A DNA stretch of 64,000 nt from Desulfobacteraceae bacterium (GTDB lineage: Bacteria; Desulfobacterota; Desulfobacteria; Desulfobacterales; Desulfobacteraceae): positions 459,901 through 523,900 of the forward strand of contig JADGFI010000001.1 of assembly GCA_016743945.1 (NCBI GenBank). Direction: 5' to 3'. Shown here piece by piece: positions 19,092 through 27,549 of the stretch (within the stretch, counting starts at the first letter, position 1; each line of letters opens with the position of its first letter). The translations under genes were made by a program, and so were the position numbers. The notes below the pieces were generated by a model that saw nothing but the letters and a program-made list of their open reading frames with translations, was not told the DNA's origin and made no database searches.

Positions 19092-19793
19092 ATGAACATT
19101 GGTGGATTTCAAAAAAATTCCCTGATTGATTTTCCAGGGACCATTGCATGTGTGGTCTTTACCTCGGGCTGTAATTTTATCTGCCCCTATTGCCACAACC
19201 CGGAGCTTGTTGCCGGCCCCAAGGGGGCCGGCAGTCTTTATGATCCGGACACCCTTTTTGCATTTCTTGAACGACGCAAAGGCCAGATTTCAGGGGTGGT
19301 CATCACCGGTGGTGAACCTACCCTGCAGCCGGATCTGATTGAATTTTGTCAACAGGTCCGCAGGATGGGATACAAGATCAAGCTGGACAGCAACGGCACC
19401 CGGCCCCATATCCTTGAAACCCTTCTGGACAAGCAACTGATCGACTACCTGGCCATGGATATCAAGACCAGCCTGGCCCATTATCCATTGGTGATCAAAG
19501 GCAATTTTGATGTGGAAAAAATTGGTGACAGCATTGCTCTGATCATGGAAAAAGCCCCGGCCTATGAATTTCGCACCACCTGTGCCCGCCCCTTTATCAC
19601 ACGAGAAATCATGGCCGATATTGCCTTGCTGATCAAAGGTGCCCAACGCTATGTTCTGCAAAAATGCTCCCGGAATGTCCAGGTACTGGACCCTGATTTT
19701 TTAAAAGAGGATCACCATTTTTTTTCTCCCGAGGAAATGCAGGCCCTGAAACTAATTGTGGAAGGCAGTGTCAAAACGATTGCCGTGCGGTGA
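19092..19793 (+). CDS. nrdG: Anaerobic ribonucleotide reductase-activating radical SAM protein
   Basis: The 233-residue protein carries the radical SAM cluster motif CNFICPYCHN (CxxxCxxC) near residue 29, followed by the SAM-binding GGEPTLQPD. It installs the glycyl radical on NrdD using SAM and a [4Fe-4S] cluster. Length is slightly above E. coli NrdG and fits the version common in deltaproteobacteria (pyruvate-formate-lyase-activase-like). Position directly after nrdD with an 11-bp gap supports cotranscription and function. Confidence 0.93.
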   Translation: MNIGGFQKNSLIDFPGTIACVVFTSGCNFICPYCHNPELVAGPKGAGSLYDPDTLFAFLERRKGQISGVVITGGEPTLQPDLIEFCQQVRRMGYKIKLDSNGTRPHILETLLDKQLIDYLAMDIKTSLAHYPLVIKGNFDVEKIGDSIALIMEKAPAYEFRTTCARPFITREIMADIALLIKGAQRYVLQKCSRNVQVLDPDFLKEDHHFFSPEEMQALKLIVEGSVKTIAVR

Positions 19794-20225
19794 TCTACAA
19801 GTCAATAATAAAACGCCATCAGATGACGAGTATCAATAATGCAACCCTTTCTTCATCTACTTCATACTTTCAACCGATCGGGCAATAAGCCAAATTCCAG
19901 GAGGGAAATGGCGACGATTCAAATAAGATTGTTATTGAGGTGACCCCTGGTGAAGGCAATGTGACGTCTGGCGACCGACGCAAGTCACCTATACCTGCCA
20001 TTAATCTTCCTGCAAGATGCTCCTAATCCTTTATGTTCAACCGCTGATATTGTATATATTGTGTTGAAATTTTATGGTGTCGTTGTAAAATAAATTCGTG
20101 GCTTGATATTTGCATAATTAATTCGAGCGATAAAATTTCCTTGTAAAATGAAATTTGTGATGTTTAGTATCAGCTGTTTGGAACATTTCGTAACTTGAAA
20201 AAATGCTATGAAGAGAGGTGAATTG
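19794..20225. other. Intergenic region, no gene recognised
   Basis: About 430 bp separate nrdG from the MBL/rhodanese gene. Only short stop-interrupted frames are present. The GAGGGAAATGG at about 19901 looks like a start signal, but its frame closes quickly, so a decayed gene is possible. The last 120 bp are AT-rich and should contain the promoter of the next gene. Confidence 0.35.
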
Positions 20226-21608
20226 ATGTATTTTAACCAAATTTCTGTCCCAGGGCTCGGGTGTCAGTCTTATTGCATCGGGTGTCCTGCTGCAAAAGCC
20301 ATGATGGTTGTGGACCCCAAAAGAGATATTCAAGATTATCTGGAGATTTCCCTCCAGGAAGGCATGACGATCACTCATATTATCAATACCCATCTACACG
20401 CCGACCATATCTCCGGCGATCAAGAATTAAGTGCGGCAACGGGTGCCGATATCTATATTAACGACAGTGTAGAAATTTTTTATCCCCATAAAAAAATTGA
20501 CCATGGTGACATCCTTACTTTGGGTGCGGCTAAAGTTGAGGTGTTGCACACACCTGGGCATACCCCGAATTCAGTCTGTCTTGTTGTGACGGATACATCC
20601 CGCGCAAGTGAGCCCCAGATGATCCTCACAGGAGACCTGCTTTTTGTCGGCGATGTAGGACGGCCTGATCTTCCTGGTGCCGAGATCCTTGATGAGCAAG
20701 TAAAGAATCTGTATAACAGCCTGTACAAAACCCTGGCCGATTATCCTGACTATTTGGAAATATATCCTGCCCATGGGGAAGGTTCGTTGTGCGGTAGAGG
20801 CATGAGCGCTAAAAAAAGTTCCACCCTGGGGTATGAAAGAAATGCCAACCACATGCTTTGTTTTAATTCTTTTGAGGAATTTAAAAAGGATATTACATCC
20901 GCTTTCCCCGTAAAGCCGAAAAGCTTTTCCCACATTATTGCCACCAATAAGAAGGGTGCTGATCTGCTGGATGCATGCACCATGGACAAGAGGCTTACCC
21001 CAAGGCAGTTCCAGCAATTAATGGAAGATGAAGGCACTTTGATATTGGATACACGGGGCAGTGCTGCATACGGAGGGTTCCATATCCCCGGCAGTATCAA
21101 CATTGGTTTTGAAAAACAACTGGCCAATTGGGTGGGAATGGTTATTGATCCAAAATCTGAGCTTTTGTTGGTCGTGGATGACCGGGACGCCTATGACCGG
21201 ATGACCACAGAACTTCACCGTATCGGCTACGATGCGATCCTCGGCTATCTGTCAGGGGGCATTGATGCCTGGCTTATGAGCGGCCGTCCTGTGGAGCAAT
21301 TGAGCCAGATTTCACCCTTGCAGCTGCAGCGTTTGCTTGGCCCGAATTGTCCAACAATTCTGGATGTCCGCACCCCTGTAGAATGGAATACTGCCCATAT
21401 ACACCAGGCCCGCCACCTGCCGTTGACAGATATTTTAGAGGGAAATATTCCTGATATGGATAAAAATCAGGAAATTATTTTACAATGCGGCAGCGGCTAT
21501 CGATCCAACATTGCAGCAAGTTTTTTTAAAGAAGCAGGGTTCACGAATTTGAGGTCCTTGGCCGGCGGAATCTTTGCCTGGTCAAATGCCAATCTTCCAT
21601 TGGTGTAG
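20226..21608 (+). CDS. MBL-fold hydrolase with two rhodanese domains (persulfide dioxygenase-like)
   Basis: The 460-residue protein has a metallo-beta-lactamase domain with THLHADH (HxHxDH), HTPGHTPN and TGDLLFVGDVGRPDLPG, typical of the ETHE1/persulfide dioxygenase-like group. Two rhodanese domains follow. In the first (about 265-355) the active-site loop has no cysteine (VVDDRDAYD), so it is inactive. The second (about 370-460) has CGSGYRSN, with a catalytic cysteine for sulfane-sulfur transfer. A role in persulfide or thiosulfate handling is inferred. ATG 20226 is preferred because GAGAGGTG lies just before it, although the frame is open from 20208. The selenocysteine peroxiredoxin follows 40 bp later. 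Confidence 0.88.
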   Translation: MYFNQISVPGLGCQSYCIGCPAAKAMMVVDPKRDIQDYLEISLQEGMTITHIINTHLHADHISGDQELSAATGADIYINDSVEIFYPHKKIDHGDILTLGAAKVEVLHTPGHTPNSVCLVVTDTSRASEPQMILTGDLLFVGDVGRPDLPGAEILDEQVKNLYNSLYKTLADYPDYLEIYPAHGEGSLCGRGMSAKKSSTLGYERNANHMLCFNSFEEFKKDITSAFPVKPKSFSHIIATNKKGADLLDACTMDKRLTPRQFQQLMEDEGTLILDTRGSAAYGGFHIPGSINIGFEKQLANWVGMVIDPKSELLLVVDDRDAYDRMTTELHRIGYDAILGYLSGGIDAWLMSGRPVEQLSQISPLQLQRLLGPNCPTILDVRTPVEWNTAHIHQARHLPLTDILEGNIPDMDKNQEIILQCGSGYRSNIAASFFKEAGFTNLRSLAGGIFAWSNANLPLV

Positions 21609-21648
21609 CCCTGAATAAAGTTATACCCATAACAAAAAGGAGGTAAAA

Positions 21649-22359
21649 ATGGTATCAGCCGGGTGCGAGCGCCCAACAGGCGGTTTGGTTGAAGCAGAAA
21701 AAACAAAAAAAACGAAGGAAGAAAAAATTGAAAAAGGAGTCCCCAGTATGATTAGAGTAGGACAAAAAGCCCCGGACTTTGAAGCCCCGGCCTATTATAA
21801 AGGCGAATTTACTTCTGTAAAATTATCTGATTATCTTGGCAAGTGGGTTGCACTTTGTTTTTATCCCGGTGATTTCACCTTTGTCTGAGCAACTGAAATC
21901 TCGGCGGTCGCCGAGAAGAATGAAGAATTTGAAAAATTGGGTGCACAGGTTTTGTCAATGAGCACAGATTCAATGTTTGTTCACAAAATGTGGGTGGATA
22001 ATGAATTATCAAAGATGACCGGGTCAGGTACCATCCCCTATCCCATGATGTCAGATGGCGGTGGAAAAATAGGGGAGGTATATGGTGTATATGATGAAAA
22101 CGCAGGGGTGGATGTGCGCGGTCGTTTTCTTATTGATCCCGATGGCATTGTACAAGGGTTTGAAGTGTTGACACCGCCCGTGGGCCGAAATGTTTCAGAA
22201 ACCCTTCGCCAAATCCAGGCCTTTCAGGTTGTTCGCAACTCAAAAGGAACTGAAGCCACACCGTCCGGATGGAGACCTGGAAAAGATACTCTCAAGCCAG
22301 GCCCCGAACTTGTCGGAAAAGTTTGGGAATCATGGACTGTTGATAAAGCGTTTGATTAA
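21649..22359 (+). CDS. Selenocysteine-containing AhpC/Prx-family peroxiredoxin
   Basis: An in-frame TGA at 21886-21888 sits exactly at the peroxidatic position: GDFTFV-(TGA)[10 protein letters not shown], where ordinary AhpC-type enzymes have FTFVCPTEI. Reading through gives 236 residues with Sec at 80 and normal downstream peroxiredoxin sequence ([32 protein letters not shown]). A bacterial SECIS hairpin begins 12 nt after the TGA. The usual C-terminal resolving cysteine (VCPAGW region) is replaced by TPSGWRPG. Remaining cysteines are C6 in an AGCERPTGG extension and C70. The enzyme should reduce peroxides. Start 21649 has AAGGAGGT; an internal ATG at 21748 with AAGGAG could yield a shorter form. 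Automatic gene callers would split this gene in two. Confidence 0.93.
21900..21915 (+). promoter_or_regulatory. Bacterial SECIS element of the peroxiredoxin gene
   Basis: CTCGGC-GGTC-GCCGAG is a perfect 6-bp stem with apical loop GGTC, starting 12 nt after the UGA. The loop G begins 18 nt past the UGA, in the range known for SelB-binding bacterial SECIS elements. The GGU in the loop is like that of the E. coli fdhF element. It is inside the coding sequence (ISAVAE codons). Confidence 0.82.
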
Positions 22360-22412
22360 TTTTCTATTTAAGGCGGCAGCTTTGAAAAAGATGGTTTAAT
22401 TTCTTTAGAGCT

Positions 22413-22491
22413 GTTTGTCTATCCTCTCTGCCCTTTGAGCGCTGATACCCTTGAATAGAATCAGTCAGGGGGGGGCAGAGAGGATACAAAC
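22413..22491. terminator. Long inverted repeat between peroxiredoxin and zinc-ribbon genes
   Basis: GTTTGTCTATCCTCTCTGCCC (22413-22433, quoted here in two parts as GTTTGTCTATCC and TCTCTGCCC) pairs with GGGCAGAGAGGATACAAAC at 22473-22491, giving a stem of about 19 bp with one irregularity. The interior can fold again. It lies between convergent genes and probably ends transcription from both sides; the T-tract is weak. Confidence 0.55.
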
Positions 22492-22521
22492 TTCTTGTTA
22501 AATGAAATCATCTCCAGATTT

Positions 22522-22725
22522 TTATTTTAAAGTTTCAAATTTTCCATGCCAGGCGCATAAATCGCAATAGGTTTCAATATCATTTGTCATCTCAGGAATA
22601 TTGTGTGTCTCAAGAGTAGCATCAAATTCAACCTTTCTGTTTAACGCCGTGAATTCATAAAGTTCATATTCATCATCGGCATCTTTGACATAAAATTTCT
22701 CACATCCACATGTTGGGCATTTCAT
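22522..22725 (-). CDS. Small zinc-ribbon-like protein
   Basis: The 67-residue protein starts MKCPTCGCEKFYVKD and ends with YCDLCAWHGKF, giving two CxxC knuckles about 40 residues apart that would form one zinc ribbon. The start at 22725 is chosen because GGGAGGGAAC lies directly before it. The frame is open further upstream to 22776 but without a better signal. Function unknown; such proteins are often rubredoxin-like or rRNA-binding. It converges with the selenoprotein gene. Confidence 0.6.
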   Translation of the reverse strand: MKCPTCGCEKFYVKDADDEYELYEFTALNRKVEFDATLETHNIPEMTNDIETYCDLCAWHGKFETLK

Positions 22726-23190
22726 AATGTTCCCTCCCGATTTTATATTGTTCTTGTTATGGATTAACCGCAACACCCTTCTTCTCTTTGATGGAGAATA
22801 TTACAAAATACATGCCAAACCTTTTAATCTGCTAATTTTAAAGTGAATATTTGTGCCATTAGCAAAAATAAATGATACGAGACAGGTTCTTTTTGATACA
22901 TAAATGTACCAAGCGGTTTCAAGTGTTGAACTCATGATACACAAACGTTTTTTCTTCTTGGGTAATTATCGTCGATTTGTGAACCATGTCAATCACCAAA
23001 AGGCCCGGCACTAGACAAGGCCTTTTAGTAATCGATTGAAATTAGATCTTGTCAGGTAGTTTCCAGGCAATGGGTATAAAAAGAATTCCAATTGTGGCAG
23101 CTAATAAAGTACCTGGTCTAATCTATACTTGCCTTAAGCCAAGGAGACTGATAAACATCTTTTTTTGAATTTAAAAATAAGGAAACTGCC
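22726..23190. other. Intergenic region carrying a gene-end relic and a hairpin
   Basis: No intact gene is present. The stretch contains a hairpin AAAAGGCC/GGCCTTTT (about 22999-23026) and, directly after it, the copied 3' end of a YeeE-type gene (23031-23117). The remaining upstream 250 bp show no coding signal. The promoter of the acyl-CoA ligase must lie after 23117. Confidence 0.5.
23031..23117 (-). pseudogene. Relic copy of the 3' end of the yeeE-type gene
   Basis: These 87 bp match 25422-25508 with only four differences, all single-base changes. The original is the last 25 codons (minus strand) of the intact YeeE gene plus its stop and 11 bp beyond. Both copies are preceded on the left by an AGGCC/GGCCT hairpin. 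A tandem duplication of the acyl-CoA ligase/YeeE stretch followed by deletion, or recombination, would explain it. Confidence 0.75.
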
Positions 23191-24867
23191 ATGTCTGAAC
23201 ATGGAATATATAATAAGGCCCCATGGTATGCGGCCTATGATGCAAAAACGGTCAAAACCATTCATTATAATGACGCCCTCATCCCGGATTTTCTGGACAG
23301 GGCAGCCCTTGAATTTCCGGATAAGGTGGCATTGATTTTCCAGGGTTACACCATTACCTTTCAGAAACTCAATGCCCTGACAGATCGGTTTGCCGGTGTA
23401 CTCAAGGGTTTTGGAATCAACCCAGGGGACCGTGTGGCCATTCTTCTTCCCAACTGTATCCCCTGTGTCGTCGCCTACTATGCCACCCTGCGCCTGGGTG
23501 CCGTTGCCGTCATGAACAACCCTTTGTATTCAAACACGGAACTTGCATACCAGTTCAAGGACTCGGGTGCAAAACTTTTGGTCACCTTGGATCTTCTGGC
23601 CAACCGCATGGTCCAGCTCAGGAAAACCACCCAGATCAGGGTCATTATCCACACTTCAATGGGGGATTTTCTTCCCCTTGCCAAGCGCCTGCTTTTTCCA
23701 CTGGTTGCAAAGAAAAGAGGGCTTGCAGCAGCCGTTTCCCCGGCAGACAATCTATTTCAATTCAAGGAAGTTCTCAATACCGCCGGTAAGATGGCGCAAA
23801 GACCTGCCATTGACATCGATGATGTGGCCATGATCCAGTACACAGGTGGAACAACCGGGGTTCCCAAAGGCGCCGTGCTGACCCATAGAAATTTGAGTTG
23901 CCAGATTCAGCAGCTGGAAGCCTGGCTTCCCGGTTTTGTCAGGGGAGACGGCATCCTGCTGGGGGCATTGCCTTTTTTCCATGTGTTCGGTCTTTCCACT
24001 TCCATGAATTTAGCCATCTACATGGCCTGGACAAATGTGCTGGTGCCTAAACCCCAGCCCCGGCAATTGTTTGAGGCCATTGAAAAGTTCAGGCCCAGCT
24101 TTGCCCCCCTGGTTCCCACCATGTTCATCGGCATGCTCAATCATCCTGAAATGGAAACCCGTGACTTGAGCAGTCTTAAAGAAAGTTTTTCAGGCAGTTC
24201 CCCCCTTCCCATAGAGATTACCAACGCCTTCCAGAAGCGAACAGGGTCCATCATTGTCGAAGGATACGGGCTGACCGAATCCAGCCCGGTCACCCATGTC
24301 AACCCCTTCAATGGTACGAGAAAACCCGGCAGTATCGGCCTTCCCCTGCCAGACGTCAGCTGTCGCATCGTTGACATAGAAGACGGCATAACCGAGATGC
24401 CAGTGGGGAAACCGGGTGAACTCATGGTCAAAGGCCCCCAGGTGATGAAAGGATATCTGAACCGCCCGGAGGAAACCGGTAAAGCCATTACCGGCGATGG
24501 TTGGCTTCACACCGGTGACATTGCCTTCATGGACGAGGAGGGCTATTTTTTCATCATCGACCGGATGAAGGATATGATTATTTCAGGCGGGTACAATGTA
24601 TACCCAAGAGAAATCGAAGAAGTTCTTTATGAACATCCCAAGGTGGTGGAAGCCTGCTGTGTCGGTATCCCCCATCCTAAGCGCGGCGAGGCAATCAAGG
24701 CCTTTTTGCAGCTCAAACAGGGTAAAACCGCCACCCAGGAGGAAATCATTGAATTTTGTTCGCACAGACTGGCCAAGTACAAGTGGCCCATTGAGGTGGA
24801 GATACGAGAGACCCTGCCCAAATCCACTGTGGGTAAAATTTTAAAAAAGGACCTGATCGGGTCTTGA
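23191..24867 (+). CDS. Long-chain fatty-acid-CoA ligase (AMP-binding)
   Basis: The 558-residue ANL superfamily enzyme activates a fatty acid with ATP and joins it to CoA. The P-loop-like motif YTGGTTGVPKGAVLTHRN (A3), GYGLTESSPV (A5), WLHTGDIAFMDEEGYFFI (A7), the hinge RMKDMIISGGYNVYP (A8) and the catalytic lysine in PKSTVGKILKKDL (A10) are all intact. Sequence is closest in style to FadD/LcfA long-chain ligases, but chain length is not certain. GGAAACTGCC precedes the ATG. It stands alone between two regions that share the duplicated YeeE end, so its acquisition or duplication history may be recent. Confidence 0.9.
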   Translation: MSEHGIYNKAPWYAAYDAKTVKTIHYNDALIPDFLDRAALEFPDKVALIFQGYTITFQKLNALTDRFAGVLKGFGINPGDRVAILLPNCIPCVVAYYATLRLGAVAVMNNPLYSNTELAYQFKDSGAKLLVTLDLLANRMVQLRKTTQIRVIIHTSMGDFLPLAKRLLFPLVAKKRGLAAAVSPADNLFQFKEVLNTAGKMAQRPAIDIDDVAMIQYTGGTTGVPKGAVLTHRNLSCQIQQLEAWLPGFVRGDGILLGALPFFHVFGLSTSMNLAIYMAWTNVLVPKPQPRQLFEAIEKFRPSFAPLVPTMFIGMLNHPEMETRDLSSLKESFSGSSPLPIEITNAFQKRTGSIIVEGYGLTESSPVTHVNPFNGTRKPGSIGLPLPDVSCRIVDIEDGITEMPVGKPGELMVKGPQVMKGYLNRPEETGKAITGDGWLHTGDIAFMDEEGYFFIIDRMKDMIISGGYNVYPREIEEVLYEHPKVVEACCVGIPHPKRGEAIKAFLQLKQGKTATQEEIIEFCSHRLAKYKWPIEVEIRETLPKSTVGKILKKDLIGS

Positions 24868-25421
24868 AATGCTTTTCCAACACATGGACACCTGACAATC
24901 TCAAACCGTTACGGTCATTTTATATTTCGGCTTCTTTATCTGGAAGGGCAGTCTTGCAATAATTTGTCCTGTCGGCATTCAAAGCCGGGAAAATAATCTG
25001 CAAAGACAAGTTGCCTTTCATTCCGGGGGAAAAGGTCCAGGGCGGTTTCGATGGGCAGCCTTTTTGCTTTTTTTACCTTGGGCGCTGACTGGGTCTGCCG
25101 GCGGTCATGGTCTGGAAATATGGTTATTTGTATATATATGTTCATTCTTCTGTTTTTTTTCGGTCATTAAAAATGAAAATCAAACTCGAAATACCTGTCA
25201 ATAAAGTTTGTTTTCATACCGGAAGTATACGACTTATAACTTTTGAATAAAAACAACAACCGTTTTTTGTCTGTTCCTTTTTTTAAAGCTGAAAAATAAT
25301 CATTTCGGTTAAAATTTCTTCCCTGGTCCCCGGTTTTTTTTTCGTTTAAGAAATAGTGTAAAAGTCTTTCTGTAAATTTATTTTTCAGCAGTAGGCCAGG
25401 GTTATACAGGGCCTATTAGGC
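24868..25421. other. Intergenic region, no supported gene
   Basis: About 550 bp. A 69-codon minus-strand frame (24936-25145) has the composition of a real protein (many charged residues) but no ribosome binding site or family resemblance. The remainder is T-rich low-complexity DNA ending in a TAGGCC/GGCCTA inverted repeat (about 25392-25416), which may terminate the minus-strand yeeE operon. Confidence 0.35.
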
Positions 25422-25432
25422 ATCGATTGAAA

Positions 25433-25987
25433 TTAGATCTTGTCAGGTAGTTTCCAGGCGATGAGCATAAAAAGAATTCCGATTGTGGCAGCTAATAAAG
25501 TACCTGGTATAACAGGCAACAATGCCTGAAACTTATCTGAACCTGTGGCCAGCATCACCTTGCCGCCAGCGATTTTGTCAAAGAGCCATGAACCTTTGAT
25601 ACTGCCGTAGACCAGGGTGTAAAGCAAAGCGCCTAGCAGGCCGCCACCCACAAAAAACAGAGCATCCTTTCGACCATCAGCCAGGGCGGTCAGGCTTGTG
25701 CCTGGACAGTATCCGGCCACGGCGAATCCCAGCCCCAGCAGCACACCTCCCACGATCACGCCGATGTAGCTGCTTTTTACAGATAGGTGACCGGCGTCGA
25801 TGATACCAATGGCCATCAGCAGAAATAAAAGGGTGCTACTGATGCCGATTGCGAAAAATATAGCCTTCATAAGGTGCAGGTCTGTAAGGCGCAGCATATT
25901 AATGATGTTCTGAGGGTTGGTAGCTCCGACCCGCTGTAAGGCAAAACCGAAAAAAATTCCAAGTATTATTGCAAGAACGATGGTCAT
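25433..25987 (-). CDS. YeeE/YedE family sulfur-compound transporter, second half protein
   Basis: The 184-residue membrane protein has about five hydrophobic helices and the conserved cysteine motif GFAVAGYCPGTSLTA. It corresponds to the C-terminal half of YeeE/TsuA-type thiosulfate transporters, which use paired conserved cysteines to pass sulfur atoms across the membrane. Start 25987 is chosen because TAGGAGGTATTTT precedes that ATG; the longer frame to 26044 overlaps the partner gene. It is the third gene of an ArsR-YeeE-YeeE operon. The last 25 codons are duplicated at 23031-23117. Confidence 0.85.
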   Translation of the reverse strand: MTIVLAIILGIFFGFALQRVGATNPQNIINMLRLTDLHLMKAIFFAIGISSTLLFLLMAIGIIDAGHLSVKSSYIGVIVGGVLLGLGFAVAGYCPGTSLTALADGRKDALFFVGGGLLGALLYTLVYGSIKGSWLFDKIAGGKVMLATGSDKFQALLPVIPGTLLAATIGILFMLIAWKLPDKI

Positions 25988-25997
25988 AAAATACCTC

Positions 25998-26561
25998 CTA
26001 TTTTTTTTTGTAAACCAATACGGCTGCAGGAATGGCTGCAGCAAATGCTCCGGCGGCGAACAGGTAGCCGCTTAGGGATGTCTGCATCATTCCGCTCATC
26101 ATGTGGCCGCTGGTGCAGCCTCCGGCCAGGCGGGCTCCAAAAAGTGCGAGTATTCCGGCAAAAAACACCGTCACATAACGCAATGTGGGATTTTCTCCAA
26201 AGCGTTGTCGCCAGACTTCAGGAGCGCTGCGGTCCAGTAACGTAGGCCTGGGACCACTCAGTCGAGAAGATAAAAATGCTCCTGCGATCATAGCGATAAC
26301 GAAAATAAAGCTGTAGTTGATCGGATTGGCCACATTTTTAGCGTATTTGCCTCCGCTCTTATTCAGATAGGCGTTGGGGCTTGTGTAGCCCGATTTACTA
26401 TCAGAGTTTTTTTGAACAACCGCGTCTGAGAAAAGGTTCCAGACGATGCCATCGGCAATGACAAATTGTGTAGATACACCGATGGGTTTGGCAAAAGCTA
26501 CAGCCAGAAGGAATGATGCTCCCAGTAAGAGCCCACCTTTAAACCAGTTTAGTTGTCCCAT
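25998..26561 (-). CDS. YeeE/YedE family sulfur-compound transporter, first half protein
   Basis: The 187-residue membrane protein has helices at residues 8-28, 80-97, 130-150 and 160-180 and the conserved cysteine motif ARLAGGCTSGHMMSG. It is the N-terminal partner of the downstream half-protein; together they form a two-subunit YeeE/YedE transporter for thiosulfate or another sulfur species. An insert of about 40 polar residues lies between the first helices. Its ribosome binding site GAGGAG is inside the end of the upstream arsR-type gene. The partner starts 10 bp after the stop. Confidence 0.85.
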   Translation of the reverse strand: MGQLNWFKGGLLLGASFLLAVAFAKPIGVSTQFVIADGIVWNLFSDAVVQKNSDSKSGYTSPNAYLNKSGGKYAKNVANPINYSFIFVIAMIAGAFLSSRLSGPRPTLLDRSAPEVWRQRFGENPTLRYVTVFFAGILALFGARLAGGCTSGHMMSGMMQTSLSGYLFAAGAFAAAIPAAVLVYKKK

Positions 26562-26566
26562 AATTG

Positions 26567-26884
26567 TTACTCCTCATTGTTGGGGTTGCAATAGATGTGA
26601 TAAAGGGCCTCAATTATTCCGGATACTGCCTGGCTTTTGAGGCGGTAATAAATCAACTGACTCTCGCGTCGTGTGTCAACTAATCCGGCCTGCCGCAGCC
26701 CTGCCAAATGTTGGGACAGAGCTGATTGACTTAAGGGAATGGCCTGATTGAGTGCGCTGACAGGGTACTCACCCTTCAGCAGGTGACACAGGACCATCAG
26801 GCGGCCGGGATGGCTCATACTCTTCAGCAGTTTTGCAGCTTTTTCCGCCTTTTCTGCAAGTTTTTTAGGATCAATCTTTTCCAC
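26567..26884 (-). CDS. ArsR-family regulator, BigR/YgaV/SqrR-type persulfide sensor
   Basis: This is a 105-residue winged-helix repressor with LSQSALSQHLAGLRQAGLVD as recognition region and TRRESQLIYYRL as the wing. Two cysteines, C33 (MVLCHLL) and C99 (YHIYCNP), are 66 residues apart, the same separation as the C41/C107 pair that forms a polysulfide bridge in SqrR. It lacks the CxC metal motif of ArsR. It should release DNA when persulfides accumulate and so induce the two YeeE genes that follow in the operon. The sensing role is inferred from cysteine positions and gene context. Confidence 0.85.
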   Translation of the reverse strand: MEKIDPKKLAEKAEKAAKLLKSMSHPGRLMVLCHLLKGEYPVSALNQAIPLSQSALSQHLAGLRQAGLVDTRRESQLIYYRLKSQAVSGIIEALYHIYCNPNNEE

Positions 26885-26904
26885 AAAACCGCCTATGTTT
26901 TTAT

Positions 26905-26950
26905 ATTAGATCTTTCTAATTTAGAATAACCTAATTTATTCGTTTGTCAA
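26905..26950 (-). promoter_or_regulatory. Promoter and operator of the persulfide-sensor/yeeE operon
   Basis: Reading leftwards, TTGACA (complement of 26945-26950), a 16-bp spacer and TATTCT (26923-26928) form a promoter. Over and just past the -10 lie two adjacent inverted repeats, ATTAGA-4-TCTAAT (26905-26920) and TTAG-6-CTAA (26921-26934). An ArsR-type dimer could bind each and block the start site. Autoregulation is inferred. Confidence 0.65.
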
Positions 26951-27210
26951 GGCGTGTAGGGAAAAAAATACGGCTTAAACGACAAAAAAACCTGGTTATA
27001 GGCGCAGCCTTTCATATCGCTGATCAGCGAGGATATCTTTTGGGAGCTTCATCTCTCTGAATGAGATCTTTTTATGATTCAAATATAAAAAATTCTATAA
27101 ATTATTGATAATTTGTCTGTGCTGTGTTGCATTGATGGCCCTAACGGGGGGGGGACCCGCCTTCGCACCAGAAGGTTTCGGTCCCCAATGTCAATGCCAA
27201 GTTTTCAATA

Positions 27211-27235
27211 TTATGATAGTTTTTACCTATCATAA
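27211..27235. promoter_or_regulatory. Palindromic operator, copy 1 (TTATGATAG-N7-CTATCATAA)
   Basis: Perfect 9-bp arms around a 7-bp spacer. The same element, including the spacer ending in AC and the sequence AAAC-CTC-TTATGC to its right, recurs at 34139-34165, and a weaker copy occurs at 42222-42244. It stands before a decayed small gene that is related to the small gene behind copy 2. This points to one shared regulator. Confidence 0.6.
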
Positions 27236-27245
27236 AACACTCATT

Positions 27246-27419
27246 ATGCAATTTTTGAAAAAATTAATTGATGGATTAGTTTATATTGAAAGTGAAAAAG
27301 AAAAAAATGAAGGTCATCTTGGCACCCGTAATAGTAACTTCGATTGCAAAAATTCTGACGAACATCTTAATATTATAATAACAGGTTACATGTATTGGAT
27401 AAGAGTGTATATTGTTTAG
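27246..27419 (+). pseudogene. Decayed paralogue of the 47-residue protein at 34266
   Basis: The frame from ATG 27246 gives 57 residues. The middle, YIESEKEKNEGHLGTRNSNF followed by DCKNSDEHLN, aligns with YTESKEEAEEGHEDTRHKNF and ECETPDKNLG of the protein encoded at 34266. The N-terminus and the hydrophobic C-terminus do not match, and there is no ribosome binding site. Both genes stand behind the same palindrome. I read it as a diverged or frameshifted sister gene. It could still be expressed. Confidence 0.45.
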
Positions 27420-27549
27420 AATTATAATTTTATTCACGATCTGTTCAATTTACTTTTAAGACTCATCAGTTCTAATTCGATTAGTGCTCTTTTTAATGAA
27501 AAAATAAAGTTATATTTTTTTTTATTAACCCAAATTTGGAGGATTCATC

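Noticed and set aside
21748..22359. Treating the peroxiredoxin as a pseudogene with a stop codon
   Set aside because: The stop is TGA exactly at the catalytic Cys codon, with a SECIS hairpin, and no other damage is seen.
24936..25145. 69-codon minus-strand frame
   Set aside because: Plausible composition but no ribosome binding site, no family and no context; mentioned only under the intergenic region.
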